Positions 37,237 to 45,815 of a stretch of 64,000 nucleotides of DNA are shown here, piece after piece. Position 1 is the first letter of the stretch. Each line of letters opens with the position of its first letter. A program made the translations under genes and the position numbers. The notes beneath the pieces were generated by a model. It worked only from the letters and a program-made list of their open reading frames with translations, was not told where the DNA came from and searched no databases. The stretch is taken from positions 186,001 through 250,000 of the forward strand of contig NZ_CAJYHX010000028.1 in NCBI RefSeq assembly GCF_913774285.1, given 5' to 3'. The stretch is from an uncultured Sphingomonas sp. (lineage in GTDB: Bacteria; Pseudomonadota; Alphaproteobacteria; Sphingomonadales; Sphingomonadaceae).

Positions 37237-39627
37237 ATGGCGTCCCGCGCAGAGGCGCCGCATTGGCGCGACACGATGAAGGCGGGCGTCCGCCGCGGCG
37301 GGTTCGTCCTGGCGGGCACCGCCTTGTTCGTGGCAACCGTCGCGCTCGTGCTGGCGCTGGTGAGCTATCACGCCTCCGATCCGGCGCTGAACACCGCCGC
37401 GGGCGGACCGGCGCGCAACTGGCTGGGGCCGGTCGGCGCCTGGATCGCCGACATCCTCTACACCATCATTGGCCTGCCGGTGCTGCTGCTCGCCCCCGTC
37501 GGGCTGCTCGCCGCGCACCGGATGATGATCGACCGCCCGATCGAGCGCCCGCGCCGGATGATCGGCAGCGCGCTCGCCGCCGCCGCGCTCGCCGCGATCG
37601 GGCTGGGCCTGCTCCATTTCGACTGGTCGCTGCCGCTCGACTGGCGGCTGCCCGCCGGCATGGGCGGAATGATCGGCCTGTCGATCGCGGGCGGCGTCGA
37701 CTGGCTGATCGGGCTGGCGGGCGACCCCGCGGTGTCCTTCTGGGTCGGGCGCGGAATCGGCTTGCTGCTGCTGCTCGGCGGACTGTGGCTGTGGTGGATG
37801 CGGCTGGAGTTCACCTCGCCGCTGCGCCTGTTCCGCATGCCGCGCTTCACCCGCTCGACCGGCGAGGAACGGATTGTCGCCGCCCCCGAAAGCACGGGCT
37901 TCCGCCCCCGGCCGCAGACCGTGGCGGCGTTCGACGCAGATCCCGACGAGGACGACGACGACCTGCCCTTCGACCGCGATCCGCCGCGCGCCGCCGAACC
38001 GCGCCGCGTCGTGGTGCCGGACAATCGCCCCGGCCCGGTGATCGCCGACCGCACCGTCTCCACCGCCCCTGCCCGCGCCAAGCCGCCGGTGCAGGCCGCG
38101 CTCGACTTCAAGGACAGCTACCAGCTGCCCCCGCTCGACCTGCTGACCCCGCCGCCGGCCAACCGCACCGCCACCGTCGACAAGGCCGCGCTGGAGCGCA
38201 ACGCCCGGCTGCTCGAAAGCGTGCTCGAGGACTTCCATGTGAAGGGCGAGATCGTCGAGGTCCGCCCCGGTCCGGTCGTCACCATGTACGAGCTGGAGCC
38301 GGCAAGCGGCATCAAGGCCAGCCGCGTGATCCAGCTGGCCGACGACATCGCCCGCAACATGAGTGCGATCTCCGCCCGCGTGGCCACCATCCCCGGCCGC
38401 ACCGTGATGGGCATCGAGCTGCCCAATGCCACCCGGGAAAGCGTGAGCCTGCACGAGCTGATCGGCAGCCAGCAATTCGAGGAACAGGGCGCCACCCTGC
38501 CCGTCGTGCTCGGCAAGAACATCGCAGGCGAGCCGGTGATCGCCGATCTGGCGCCGATGCCGCACCTGCTCGTCGCCGGCACCACCGGCTCGGGCAAGTC
38601 GGTGGGGCTCAACTGCATGATCCTGTCGCTGCTCTACCGGCTGACGCCCGAGCAGTGCCGGCTGATCATGATCGATCCGAAGATGCTGGAACTCAGCATG
38701 TACAAGGATATCCCCCACCTCCTCGCCGATGTGGTGACCGATCCGCCCAAGGCGGTGCGCGCGCTCAAATGGGCGGTGGAGCAGATGGAGGATCGCTACC
38801 GGATGATGGCCTCGGTCAACGTCCGCAGCCTGGCGAGCTATAACGATAAGGTGCGCACCGCGAAGGCCAAGGGCCAGACGCTCGGCCGCAAGGTGCAGGT
38901 CGGCTATGATCCGGAGACCGGCAAGCCGATCTACGAGGAAGAGACGCTCGACCTGCAGGTGCTGCCGCTGATCGTCGTCATCGTCGACGAGCTCGCCGAC
39001 CTGATGATGACCGCGGGCAAGGAAGTCGAATTCCTGATCCAGCGGCTCGCCCAGAAGGCGCGCGCGGCGGGCATCCACCTGATCATGGCGACGCAGCGTC
39101 CCTCGGTCGACGTCATCACCGGCGTGATCAAGGCCAACCTGCCGACCCGGATCAGCTTCCACGTCACCTCGAAGATCGATTCGCGCACCATCCTCGGCGA
39201 ACAGGGCGCCGAACAGCTGCTGGGCAAGGGCGACATGCTCTACATGTCCGGCGGCAAGGGCATCACCCGCGTCCACGGGCCGTTCGTCAGCGACGACGAG
39301 GTTCAGGCGGTCACCGATTTCTGGCGATCGCAGGGCGCGCCGGATTACATCTCGGCGGTCACCGAGGAGCCCGAGGACGGCGGCTTCACGCTGGAAGGCG
39401 CGCCCGACGGCGAGGACAGCCCCGAGGAGCAGACCTATCGCCGCGCGGTGCAGCTGGTGGCGGAGAGCCAGAAAGCCTCGACCTCGTGGCTGCAGCGCCA
39501 GCTGCGCGTCGGCTACAACTCGGCGGCGCGGCTGATCGAGCGGATGGAGCGCGAGAATCTGGTGTCGAAGCCCGACCATGTCGGCCGCCGCGAGGTGCTG
39601 ATGGATACCGACGGGCGGCCGCTCTAA
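37237..39627 (+). CDS. ftsK: DNA translocase FtsK
   Basis: FtsK pumps chromosome DNA through the closing septum and activates XerCD at dif. The 796 residues contain about four N-terminal membrane helices (residues about 20-190: GGFVLAGTALFVATVALVLA onward). A short acidic/Pro-rich linker with EDDDDLPFDRD follows. The RecA-like motor has Walker A LVAGTTGSGKSVGLN and Walker B LIVVIVDELADLM. The C-terminal gamma winged helix (STSWLQRQLRVGYNSAARLI) reads KOPS sites. The linker is short compared with E. coli, as is usual in this class. lolA follows in the same direction. Confidence 0.96.
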   Translation: MASRAEAPHWRDTMKAGVRRGGFVLAGTALFVATVALVLALVSYHASDPALNTAAGGPARNWLGPVGAWIADILYTIIGLPVLLLAPVGLLAAHRMMIDRPIERPRRMIGSALAAAALAAIGLGLLHFDWSLPLDWRLPAGMGGMIGLSIAGGVDWLIGLAGDPAVSFWVGRGIGLLLLLGGLWLWWMRLEFTSPLRLFRMPRFTRSTGEERIVAAPESTGFRPRPQTVAAFDADPDEDDDDLPFDRDPPRAAEPRRVVVPDNRPGPVIADRTVSTAPARAKPPVQAALDFKDSYQLPPLDLLTPPPANRTATVDKAALERNARLLESVLEDFHVKGEIVEVRPGPVVTMYELEPASGIKASRVIQLADDIARNMSAISARVATIPGRTVMGIELPNATRESVSLHELIGSQQFEEQGATLPVVLGKNIAGEPVIADLAPMPHLLVAGTTGSGKSVGLNCMILSLLYRLTPEQCRLIMIDPKMLELSMYKDIPHLLADVVTDPPKAVRALKWAVEQMEDRYRMMASVNVRSLASYNDKVRTAKAKGQTLGRKVQVGYDPETGKPIYEEETLDLQVLPLIVVIVDELADLMMTAGKEVEFLIQRLAQKARAAGIHLIMATQRPSVDVITGVIKANLPTRISFHVTSKIDSRTILGEQGAEQLLGKGDMLYMSGGKGITRVHGPFVSDDEVQAVTDFWRSQGAPDYISAVTEEPEDGGFTLEGAPDGEDSPEEQTYRRAVQLVAESQKASTSWLQRQLRVGYNSAARLIERMERENLVSKPDHVGRREVLMDTDGRPL

Positions 39628-39726
39628 GGCGATCCGTAACGGGATCGAATCGGGTGGGCTGCGGGTTCACAGCCCGTTCAAGCCCCGCCCGCTACCCGGG
39701 TGACCAGCAATTCGGAGACTTTCCCC

Positions 39727-40335
39727 GTGTTTTCCCGTCCCTTGGCTCTCTCGCTCCTCGCCGCGCCGTTGCTCGTGGCAGCCGCGCCGGCGCCCGAGCT
39801 CGACCAGGTCCAGCAGCATCTCAAGGCGGTCACCAGCATGACCGCGGACTTCACCCAGGAAGACCGCAACGGCCGCGTCGTCGCCGGCACGATGACGCTG
39901 AAGCGCCCCGGCAAGATCCGCTTCCAGTATGAGAAGGGTATCCCCCAGCTGATCGTCGCGGACGGCAGCAGCCTCTATTTCATCGACTATCAGGTGCGGC
40001 AGGTGCAGCGCTGGCCGATCGGCAACTCGCCGCTGCGTGTGCTGCTCGATCCGAATCGCGACATCAGCGGCTATGCGACGGTGAAGCCCACCGCCGACTC
40101 CCGCGTCGTCTCGGTCGAGGTGCACGACAACAAGCATCCCGAATATGGCCGGATCACCCTCGTCTTCCAGAAGGATGCCGCGGCGCCCGCAGGCCTCAAG
40201 CTCCAGGGCTGGGTGGCGCTCGACGCCCAGAACAACCGCACCACGATCCGGCTGAGCAACCAGCGCTTCAATGCGGCGGTTGCCGATTCGAGCTTCCGCT
40301 GGACCGATCCTCGCCCGCAGGGCCGCACGCGCTAA
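39727..40335 (+). CDS. lolA: Outer-membrane lipoprotein carrier protein LolA
   Basis: This periplasmic chaperone takes lipoproteins from LolCDE to the outer membrane. About 202 residues with a signal peptide (RPLALSLLAAPLLVAAAPA), then TADFTQEDRNGRVVAGTMTL, RPGKIRFQYEKG and IVADGSSLYFID, the LolA hallmarks. The start is taken as GTG 39727, with GGAG nine bases upstream; the GTG at 39700 would place nine extra residues before the signal sequence. It sits between ftsK and xthA, the usual order in sphingomonads. Confidence 0.9.
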   Translation: MFSRPLALSLLAAPLLVAAAPAPELDQVQQHLKAVTSMTADFTQEDRNGRVVAGTMTLKRPGKIRFQYEKGIPQLIVADGSSLYFIDYQVRQVQRWPIGNSPLRVLLDPNRDISGYATVKPTADSRVVSVEVHDNKHPEYGRITLVFQKDAAAPAGLKLQGWVALDAQNNRTTIRLSNQRFNAAVADSSFRWTDPRPQGRTR

Positions 40336-40492
40336 TTTCGCTTTCTGTGCAATCGTTCATCCAAGCGACAGGTTCGCGAGTCTAAGAGCGTAGTGCGGAT
40401 GGGGTTTTTGCCCGGGATTTTTCCCCCTGTTGCCCGGGCCTGGTACCCCTTCCCGCCTGCGTGACGAACGCTAGGTCGGCCCTCGCTCCATT

Positions 40493-40520
40493 GCCCCCGG
40501 AGCGGGGGCCTTTCCTTTTC
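40493..40520 (+). terminator. Rho-independent terminator after lolA
   Basis: A 7-pair stem (GCCCCCG 40493-40499 with CGGGGGC 40503-40509) with loop GAG is followed by CTTTCCTTTT. It is about 160 bases after the lolA stop and 45 bases before xthA. A second stem (GCCCGGG/CCCGGGC, 40410-40439) precedes it. Confidence 0.75.
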
Positions 40521-40564
40521 CGGGTGGTCTGGCGCTCCGCCGAAGAATCGCTACATCGGCGCGC

Positions 40565-41347
40565 GTGAAGATCGCCTCCTGGAACATCAACTCCGTCCGC
40601 TTCCGCATCGCCATCGTCGAGCAGTTTCTGCGCGAGGAAGCCCCCGACATATTGTGTCTCCAGGAGACCAAGGTGATCGACGGCGACTTCCCCGAGGCGC
40701 CGTTCCACGACCTCGGCTACACCCATGTCATCAAGCACGGCCAGCGGATGCACCACGGCGTCGCGATCGTCAGCCGCGTGCCGCTGGTCGAGGACGACCG
40801 GCTCGACTGGCAGGCCAACCAGGAAGCGCGGCATGTCGGCGTACGGCTGCCCAACGGCGTGCGACTCGAGAATGTTTATGTCCCCGCCGGCGGTGACGTG
40901 CCCGATCGCGCGGTGAACCCCAAGTTCGGGCAGAAGCTCGATTTCGTCCAGCGGATGACCGAATGGTCCGAGGCGCTGGCCGTGCCGACCATCCTCACAG
41001 GCGACTTCAACATCGCCCCGCTCGAATCGGACGTGTGGAGCCACAAGCAGTTGCTCGACGTGGTCAGCCATACGGCGATCGAAGTCGAGGCGCTGGGCCG
41101 CTTGCAGGCGGCGCATGGCTGGGTCGATCTCGGCCGCAAGTTCATCCCCACACCGGCGCGCTGCTTCACCTGGTGGAGCTACCGCGCCAAGGACTGGGCC
41201 GCCTCCGATCGCGGGCGGCGGCTCGACCATATGTGGGCCAGCCCCGAAGTTGCGGAGAAGGCCGTCGCACATAAAGTATGCGAGCCGTGCCGCTCCTGGC
41301 TCAAGCCGTCGGACCATGTGCCGATCGTGACGGAGTTCGACTTTTGA
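40565..41347 (+). CDS. xthA: Exodeoxyribonuclease III (AP endonuclease)
   Basis: This enzyme cuts abasic sites and trims 3' blocked ends in base excision repair. The 260-residue protein has KIASWNINSVRFR, the metal-binding LCLQETKV, GVAIVSRVP, TGDFNIAPLESDVW and the catalytic-end LDHMWAS and PSDHVPIVTEFDF. It starts at GTG 40565 without a clear ribosome site. The stop overlaps the TTG start of ribA by three bases. Confidence 0.95.
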   Translation: MKIASWNINSVRFRIAIVEQFLREEAPDILCLQETKVIDGDFPEAPFHDLGYTHVIKHGQRMHHGVAIVSRVPLVEDDRLDWQANQEARHVGVRLPNGVRLENVYVPAGGDVPDRAVNPKFGQKLDFVQRMTEWSEALAVPTILTGDFNIAPLESDVWSHKQLLDVVSHTAIEVEALGRLQAAHGWVDLGRKFIPTPARCFTWWSYRAKDWAASDRGRRLDHMWASPEVAEKAVAHKVCEPCRSWLKPSDHVPIVTEFDF

Positions 41348-42402
41348 GCAACGCCCGCGCCGCCGCCGAAGCCGTGGACGCGCTGCGTCGCGGCTGGCCG
41401 ATCGCCATCCGGGGGGCGGAAGGCACGCTCAGGCTGCTCGCGATCGAAACCGGCGACGGCGCGCGGCTGTCGGGGTTCGATCCCGCCGGCACCGCGCCGG
41501 TGCTGCTCTCGGCCGGACGTGCGGCGACGCTCAAGCTCGCCAACCAGCGCGATGCAGCGACTCCGGACGCGCCCGTGCTGGTCGAGAGGGTCGACTGGCT
41601 CGATTTCGACGCGGCGACGGCACTGGCCGACCCGCAGTTCGATCTCGCGACGCCGCTCAAGGGACCCTTCCGCGCGATCCCAGTGTTGCAACCCGATGCC
41701 GCGACGGCAGCGCTGCGGTTGGCGCGGATCGCCGGGCTGCTGCCGGCCTTCTTCGTGCTCGAAGGCGATGCCGAGGCCGCGATCACCCTCGCCGATATCG
41801 ACGCGCATGAGGATGCCGATCGCCTGCGCATCGTCGGCCGCGCGCGGCTGCCGGTGGAAGCCGCCGAGGACGCCGAGATCGTCGCCTTCCGCACCGACGA
41901 GATGCCCGGCGAGCATATCGCATTGCTGATCGGCCAGCCGAACGGCGAGCCGCCGCTGGTGCGGCTGCACAGCGAATGCCTGACCGGCGACATGCTCGGC
42001 AGCCTCAAATGTGATTGCGGGCCGCAGCTCAAGGCGGCGATCGCCGAGATTTCCAAGAGCGGCTGGGGCATCCTGCTCTATCTGCGCCAGGAAGGCCGCG
42101 GCATCGGGCTGATCAACAAGCTGCGCGCCTATGCGCTGCAGGATCAGGGTTTCGACACGGTCGACGCCAACACCCGCCTGGGCTTCGCGATCGACGCGCG
42201 GAATTTCCGCGTGGCGGCGCGGATGCTGGGCCTGCTCGGCCAGTCGCGCATCCGGCTGCTCACCAACAATCCCCAGAAGGTGGAGACGCTGCGGGCTGCG
42301 GGTGTCGATGTGCTGGAACGCGTGTCGCATATACTGCCGGCGAACCCGCATAATGCGCGGTATCTAGCCACCAAGCGGGATCGGACCGGACACGAGTTTT
42401 AA
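41344..42402 (+). CDS. ribA: GTP cyclohydrolase II with degenerate N-terminal RibB-like domain
   Basis: This enzyme opens GTP to start riboflavin synthesis. The C-terminal half of the 352 residues is a complete RibA: zinc cysteines C212, C223 and C225 in HSECLTGDMLGSLKCDCGPQ, then RQEGRGIGLINKLRAYALQD and RIRLLTNNPQKVETL. The first 165 residues keep an outline of the dihydroxybutanone-phosphate synthase fold (AVDALRRGWPIAI) but not its acidic active-site motifs, so that activity is probably lost. Start TTG 41344 overlaps the xthA stop as TTGA. It ends before a perfect inverted repeat. Confidence 0.92.
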   Translation: MSNARAAAEAVDALRRGWPIAIRGAEGTLRLLAIETGDGARLSGFDPAGTAPVLLSAGRAATLKLANQRDAATPDAPVLVERVDWLDFDAATALADPQFDLATPLKGPFRAIPVLQPDAATAALRLARIAGLLPAFFVLEGDAEAAITLADIDAHEDADRLRIVGRARLPVEAAEDAEIVAFRTDEMPGEHIALLIGQPNGEPPLVRLHSECLTGDMLGSLKCDCGPQLKAAIAEISKSGWGILLYLRQEGRGIGLINKLRAYALQDQGFDTVDANTRLGFAIDARNFRVAARMLGLLGQSRIRLLTNNPQKVETLRAAGVDVLERVSHILPANPHNARYLATKRDRTGHEF

Positions 42403-42420
42403 TCAGGCTGCACCCTCCGC

Positions 42421-42494
42421 GTGCTCCTGCGAAAGCAGGAGCCCAGGGTTGTTCGGACCTTCGCTACCCTAGGCTCCTGCTTTCGCAGGAGCAC
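42421..42494. repeat. Perfect 22-base inverted repeat, each arm a hairpin (REP/BIME-like)
   Basis: Arms 42421-42442 and 42473-42494 are exact reverse complements. Each arm holds the small hairpin GCTCCTGC/GCAGGAGC. The inverted similarity extends to about 29 bases with one mismatch. The element lies between convergent ribA and the HAD gene and could end transcription from both sides. Confidence 0.9.
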
Positions 42495-42504
42495 GGGGAG
42501 GCGC

Positions 42505-43203
42505 TCACGCGATCAGCCGGGCGACCTCGTCGAAATCGTGGGCGATGTGCTGCACGCCCAGCGCCTTGAGCCGCTCGCCATGGTCGGCGGCGCAGTGGGT
42601 GCCCGCGCACAGCCCGATCACCGTCGCGCCCGAGGCGACCGCGCCCTTCACGCCCACGGGTGAATCCTCCAGGATCACGCACTGAGCGATCGGCACGCCC
42701 AGCGCGGCGGCGGCGTGGAGATATAGGTCCGGCGCGGGCTTGCCGTTGGCGACATGCTCGCGCCCGCTGAACAGCTTGTCGCCGAACAGGTCGCGCACCC
42801 CCAGATGGCGTAGATGGGTGTCGAGCCAATGGGTCGGACTCGACGAGGCGATCGCCTTGGGCAGGTCGGCGGGCAGGCTTTCGAGGAAGCGGAGCGCACC
42901 CGCCACCGCGGGCAGCCCCTCCGAAAGCGCGCGGGCGTCTTCCTCCGCCCGAGCTTCGTGGAAGCCTTCCGGCACCGGGCGACCGATCCAATGCTCGATC
43001 GCGGCGAGGAAATCATGCCCCGCCAGCCCCATGAAGTTCGCCATCGAATGTTCGGGCGTGGTCGGGTGGCCGATGCTGGTCAGATAGTCAGCGATCTGCT
43101 TGTTGCCGGCATATTCGCTCTCGATCAGCACGCCGTCGAAGTCGAAGAGGATGCCGGCGAAGCGCACCGGGATCGTGCTGGACAGGCCCGTCATCGCGTT
43201 CAT
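42505..43203 (-). CDS. HAD family hydrolase (beta-phosphoglucomutase-like phosphatase)
   Basis: The 232-residue protein has motif I FDFDGVLIESEYAG (nucleophile Asp21, acid/base Asp23), motif II IASSSPTHWLD, the lysine of motif III in GKPAPDLYLHAA and motif IV VILEDSPVGVKGA. A helical cap follows motif I, as in beta-phosphoglucomutase and sugar-phosphate phosphatases. The substrate is not predictable. Its ATG overlaps the stop of the yggS-like gene (ATGA); a second ATG nine bases in is possible. Confidence 0.87.
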   Translation of the reverse strand: MNAMTGLSSTIPVRFAGILFDFDGVLIESEYAGNKQIADYLTSIGHPTTPEHSMANFMGLAGHDFLAAIEHWIGRPVPEGFHEARAEEDARALSEGLPAVAGALRFLESLPADLPKAIASSSPTHWLDTHLRHLGVRDLFGDKLFSGREHVANGKPAPDLYLHAAAALGVPIAQCVILEDSPVGVKGAVASGATVIGLCAGTHCAADHGERLKALGVQHIAHDFDEVARLIA

Positions 43204-43868
43204 GCGCGGTCTCCGAAAAGCGCCGTGCCGACGCGGATATGGGTGGCGCCGAGCGTCACCGCAGTCTCGTAATCGCTCGACATGCCCATGCTGAGCCCGT
43301 CCAGCCCATGGTCGCGCGCCAGCTTGGCGAGGAGCGCGAAGTACGGCGCAGCCTCCAGCCCAACGGGCGGCACGCACATCAGGCCGGCGACCGGCAGGTT
43401 CGCCGCACGTGCCTCGGCGAGCAGTGCGGGCACATCCGCCACCGGGCAGCCGCCCTTTTGCGGCTCGTCGCCGATATTGACCTGAAGGAAGCAGGCCGGA
43501 CGGCGATCGGCCTTGTCCATCGCCTTGGCGAGCGCAGTCACCAGCGAGGGGCGGTCGACGCCGTGGATCGCATCGAACAGCGCGACCGCTTCGTCGGCCT
43601 TGTTCGACTGGAGCTGCCCGACCAGATGCAGTTCGACGCCGGGCGTCGCGTCGCGCAGCTGCGGCCATTTGCCCTGCGCTTCCTGGACGCGGTTTTCCCC
43701 GAACACACGCTGGCCGGCGTCGATCAGCGGCTGGATCGTCGCGGCATCGTGGGTCTTGGAAACCGCGATCAGGGTGACGTCGGCGGGCTTGCGGCCGGCG
43801 ATCTTGGCGGCGCGGGCGATCGCGGTCTGCACCGCGGCGAGCCGCTGGCTGGCATCGTCTTGAAGCAT
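43200..43868 (-). CDS. YggS/PLPBP family pyridoxal-phosphate homeostasis protein
   Basis: The roughly 222-residue single-domain PLP-binding barrel carries the PLP lysine in LIAVSKTHDAATI, then FGENRVQEAQGKW, HLVGQLQSNKADEAV, FLQVNIGDEPQKGG and LSMGMSSDYETAV. The family buffers free PLP and affects amino-acid pools; it is not an enzyme of defined reaction. Start ATG 43868 is preferred over 43886, which would collide with the divergent gene. It leads a two-gene unit with the HAD phosphatase. Confidence 0.92.
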   Translation of the reverse strand: MLQDDASQRLAAVQTAIARAAKIAGRKPADVTLIAVSKTHDAATIQPLIDAGQRVFGENRVQEAQGKWPQLRDATPGVELHLVGQLQSNKADEAVALFDAIHGVDRPSLVTALAKAMDKADRRPACFLQVNIGDEPQKGGCPVADVPALLAEARAANLPVAGLMCVPPVGLEAAPYFALLAKLARDHGLDGLSMGMSSDYETAVTLGATHIRVGTALFGDRA

Positions 43869-43884
43869 GGCGCGGGCTATAGGC

Positions 43885-44412
43885 ATGGCGATGCCGACCC
43901 GCCACCCCCCAATCCCGCGCCTGTGGCTGATGACCGACCCGCGGCTGGGCGACTCGCTATGGACCGCACTGGAACGGCTGCCGCGCGGCAGCGGGGTGAT
44001 TTTCCGGCATTACCAGCTGCCCATCGCAAAACGCCGCGCGCTGTTCGCCCACATCGCCAAGATAGCGCGGCGGCGCGGACTGGTGCTGCTGCGCGCGGGG
44101 GCGGAACCGATGCGCGGCGAAAGGGGCACCCATGGACGGCGGGGCCGTGGCCTCACCACCTGGCCGGTACATTCCCGGCGCGAGGCGATCGCCGCGATCC
44201 GCGTCGGCGCCGATGCGCTGCTCGTCTCGCCCGTCTTCCCTACTCGCTCGCACCCCGGCGCCCCGGTACTCGGCCCGGTGCGATTCGGCTTGCTGGTTCG
44301 CGGGCTGGAGGTGCCGATCATCGCCCTCGGCGGCATGGACGCGCGCAAGGCCAGGCGACTCAAGGCGCTGGGTATTCACGGCTGGGCGGCGATCGATGCC
44401 TGGACCCGCTAG
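43885..44412 (+). CDS. ThiE/TenI-like thiamine phosphate synthase family protein (short)
   Basis: The 175-residue TIM-barrel-like protein shows RLWLMTDPRLGDS at the start, GADALLVSPVFPTRSHPGAP and IIALGGMDARKARRLK, as in ThiE/TenI. It is shorter than ThiE (about 210 residues), and the region around GAEPMRGERGTHGRRGRG is Arg/Gly-rich rather than the usual pyrophosphate-binding stretch, so thiamine phosphate synthase activity is doubtful. It starts only 16 bases from the divergent yggS-like start. An ATG at 43891 is an alternative start. Confidence 0.78.
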   Translation: MAMPTRHPPIPRLWLMTDPRLGDSLWTALERLPRGSGVIFRHYQLPIAKRRALFAHIAKIARRRGLVLLRAGAEPMRGERGTHGRRGRGLTTWPVHSRREAIAAIRVGADALLVSPVFPTRSHPGAPVLGPVRFGLLVRGLEVPIIALGGMDARKARRLKALGIHGWAAIDAWTR

Positions 44413-44426
44413 CCGGGCCCGCGCAA

Positions 44427-45158
44427 TCAGAAGTGGAAGGCAGTGCCGATATAGATCGACTGGCTGTCGCGACGCGTGTCTTCGTTGAACTGCGTCAGGC
44501 GATCGCGCTCGCTCTTGTAGCGCACGCCCGCGGTTACGTCGAGGCGACGCGACACGGCATAGGAGCCGCCGAGATCGAACGAATAGCTGGGCTTGTCGCC
44601 GATCAGCACCGGGGTGCCCGCCAGCGGACGATCCTCGCTCGCGGCGAGACGGCCGCTCAGGCGCTTGCCGGCATAGCTTAGCGCCACTTCGGAGCGGTCG
44701 CGGCTGCCCGGCTGGGTGTTCGCCATGTCGATATGGGTCACGTCGCCCGAAACGGCGAAGCGACGCCAGCCCACTGCGACGCCGAGATTATAGGCGATCG
44801 GCGCGAGGCTGACCGAGGCCGATTTGGCGGCGGCAAGACGGCTACCTGCATCGACGGCGCGATTGGACGCGGTGCGCACCGCAACGGCCACACCGCGAGT
44901 CGACGCCGTGCGCGACTCGGCCGGGGTAAAGCGGAAGCCCGCGCCGTTCATCCCGCTGCGCGCCAGCATGGCGGCGAGTTTGGGATCGGCGGATGCCGGG
45001 GTGAACCCGCCGGCAGCCTGCACTGCCAGGGGTGCGGGGTGAACGGCCGCCTTCAGCGCGCGGTCTCGTTCCTGTGCCTGGAGCGTGGGCGCGACGAGGA
45101 GCCCGGCGGCGCAGAGCGCCCCCAGCCCAAGTCCCGACATCCAACGTACCAAGCGCAT
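44427..45158 (-). CDS. Probable outer-membrane beta-barrel protein with signal peptide
   Basis: The 243-residue protein has a signal peptide (MSGLGLGALCAAGLLVAPTL, cleavage near LQA-Q), an Ala-rich middle and a C-terminal half of alternating strands (RFAVSGDVTHIDMA, RSEVALSYAGKRLSGRLAAS, YSFDLGGSYAVSRRLDVTAG) ending in phenylalanine (IGTAFHF). The terminal aromatic residue and amphipathic strands suggest a small outer-membrane barrel. The family is not recognised. ATG 45158 is preferred to 45164 because AGAGG touches the first ATG and is seven bases from the second. It ends 14 bases from the convergent ThiE-like gene. Confidence 0.7.
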   Translation of the reverse strand: MRLVRWMSGLGLGALCAAGLLVAPTLQAQERDRALKAAVHPAPLAVQAAGGFTPASADPKLAAMLARSGMNGAGFRFTPAESRTASTRGVAVAVRTASNRAVDAGSRLAAAKSASVSLAPIAYNLGVAVGWRRFAVSGDVTHIDMANTQPGSRDRSEVALSYAGKRLSGRLAASEDRPLAGTPVLIGDKPSYSFDLGGSYAVSRRLDVTAGVRYKSERDRLTQFNEDTRRDSQSIYIGTAFHF

Positions 45159-45364
45159 TTGCATACCTCTCTAATGGTGGCCCCTACCATGGAATCAAAG
45201 CGACGTTCCACCGGTGGCAGCAATTTTCCCGGAGTGTTGCACGCAACCCACAGAATCGTACCAGCAGCAACCAATGGGATACCAGCGCGTCGGCCTTGCT
45301 CCCGCCACATCCCGCCCTATAGATGCAGGCACTCATTCCCTTGCCGGTAGGAAGTACGACGTCC

Positions 45365-45802
45365 ATGAACCGCCTGTTGCGCTTTGCGATCCTGGGGTCG
45401 CTCGCTGTTTCCGCCTCCGCCTGCAGCCATAACAAGAAGGGCGTGAACGCGGACCTGGCGGCATCGAAGGTGACGACGATCGGCGTCAACGCCTATCTGT
45501 GGCGCGCCACGCTGGACACGCTGAGCTTCATGCCGCTGCTCCAGACCGACTCGAATGGCGGCGTGATCGTCACCGACTGGTATGTGAACCCCAACGTCCC
45601 CACCGAGCGGATGAAGGTGACGGTGACCGTGCTCGACCAGGATCTGCGTGCCGATGCGCTGCGGGTCGCGGCGCTGCGCGAAGTGAACCGCAACGGCGCC
45701 TGGGTCTCGGCCCCCGTGCAGGCCGCCACCGTCCAGAAGCTCGAGGACATCATCCTGACCCGTGCACGCGACCTGCGCCGCGCGGCCGTCGCGACCAACT
45801 AA
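45365..45802 (+). CDS. DUF3576 lipoprotein
   Basis: The 145-residue protein has a lipoprotein signal peptide with lipobox ASAC (Cys20). It matches DUF3576, an alphaproteobacterial family found upstream of leuS ([47 protein letters not shown]). It is probably sorted to the outer membrane; its exact role is unknown, but linkage to lptE hints at envelope assembly. AGGAAGT precedes the ATG. It heads the leuS-lptE-holA operon, 13 bases before leuS. The 200-base upstream gap contains a perfect palindrome CCACCGGTGG (45208-45217). Confidence 0.87.
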   Translation: MNRLLRFAILGSLAVSASACSHNKKGVNADLAASKVTTIGVNAYLWRATLDTLSFMPLLQTDSNGGVIVTDWYVNPNVPTERMKVTVTVLDQDLRADALRVAALREVNRNGAWVSAPVQAATVQKLEDIILTRARDLRRAAVATN

Positions 45803-45815
45803 TCGGAATTCAAGA

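Noticed and set aside
37075..39579. 834-codon frame opposite ftsK
   Set aside because: High G+C produces long antisense frames; ftsK on the other strand has all its motifs.
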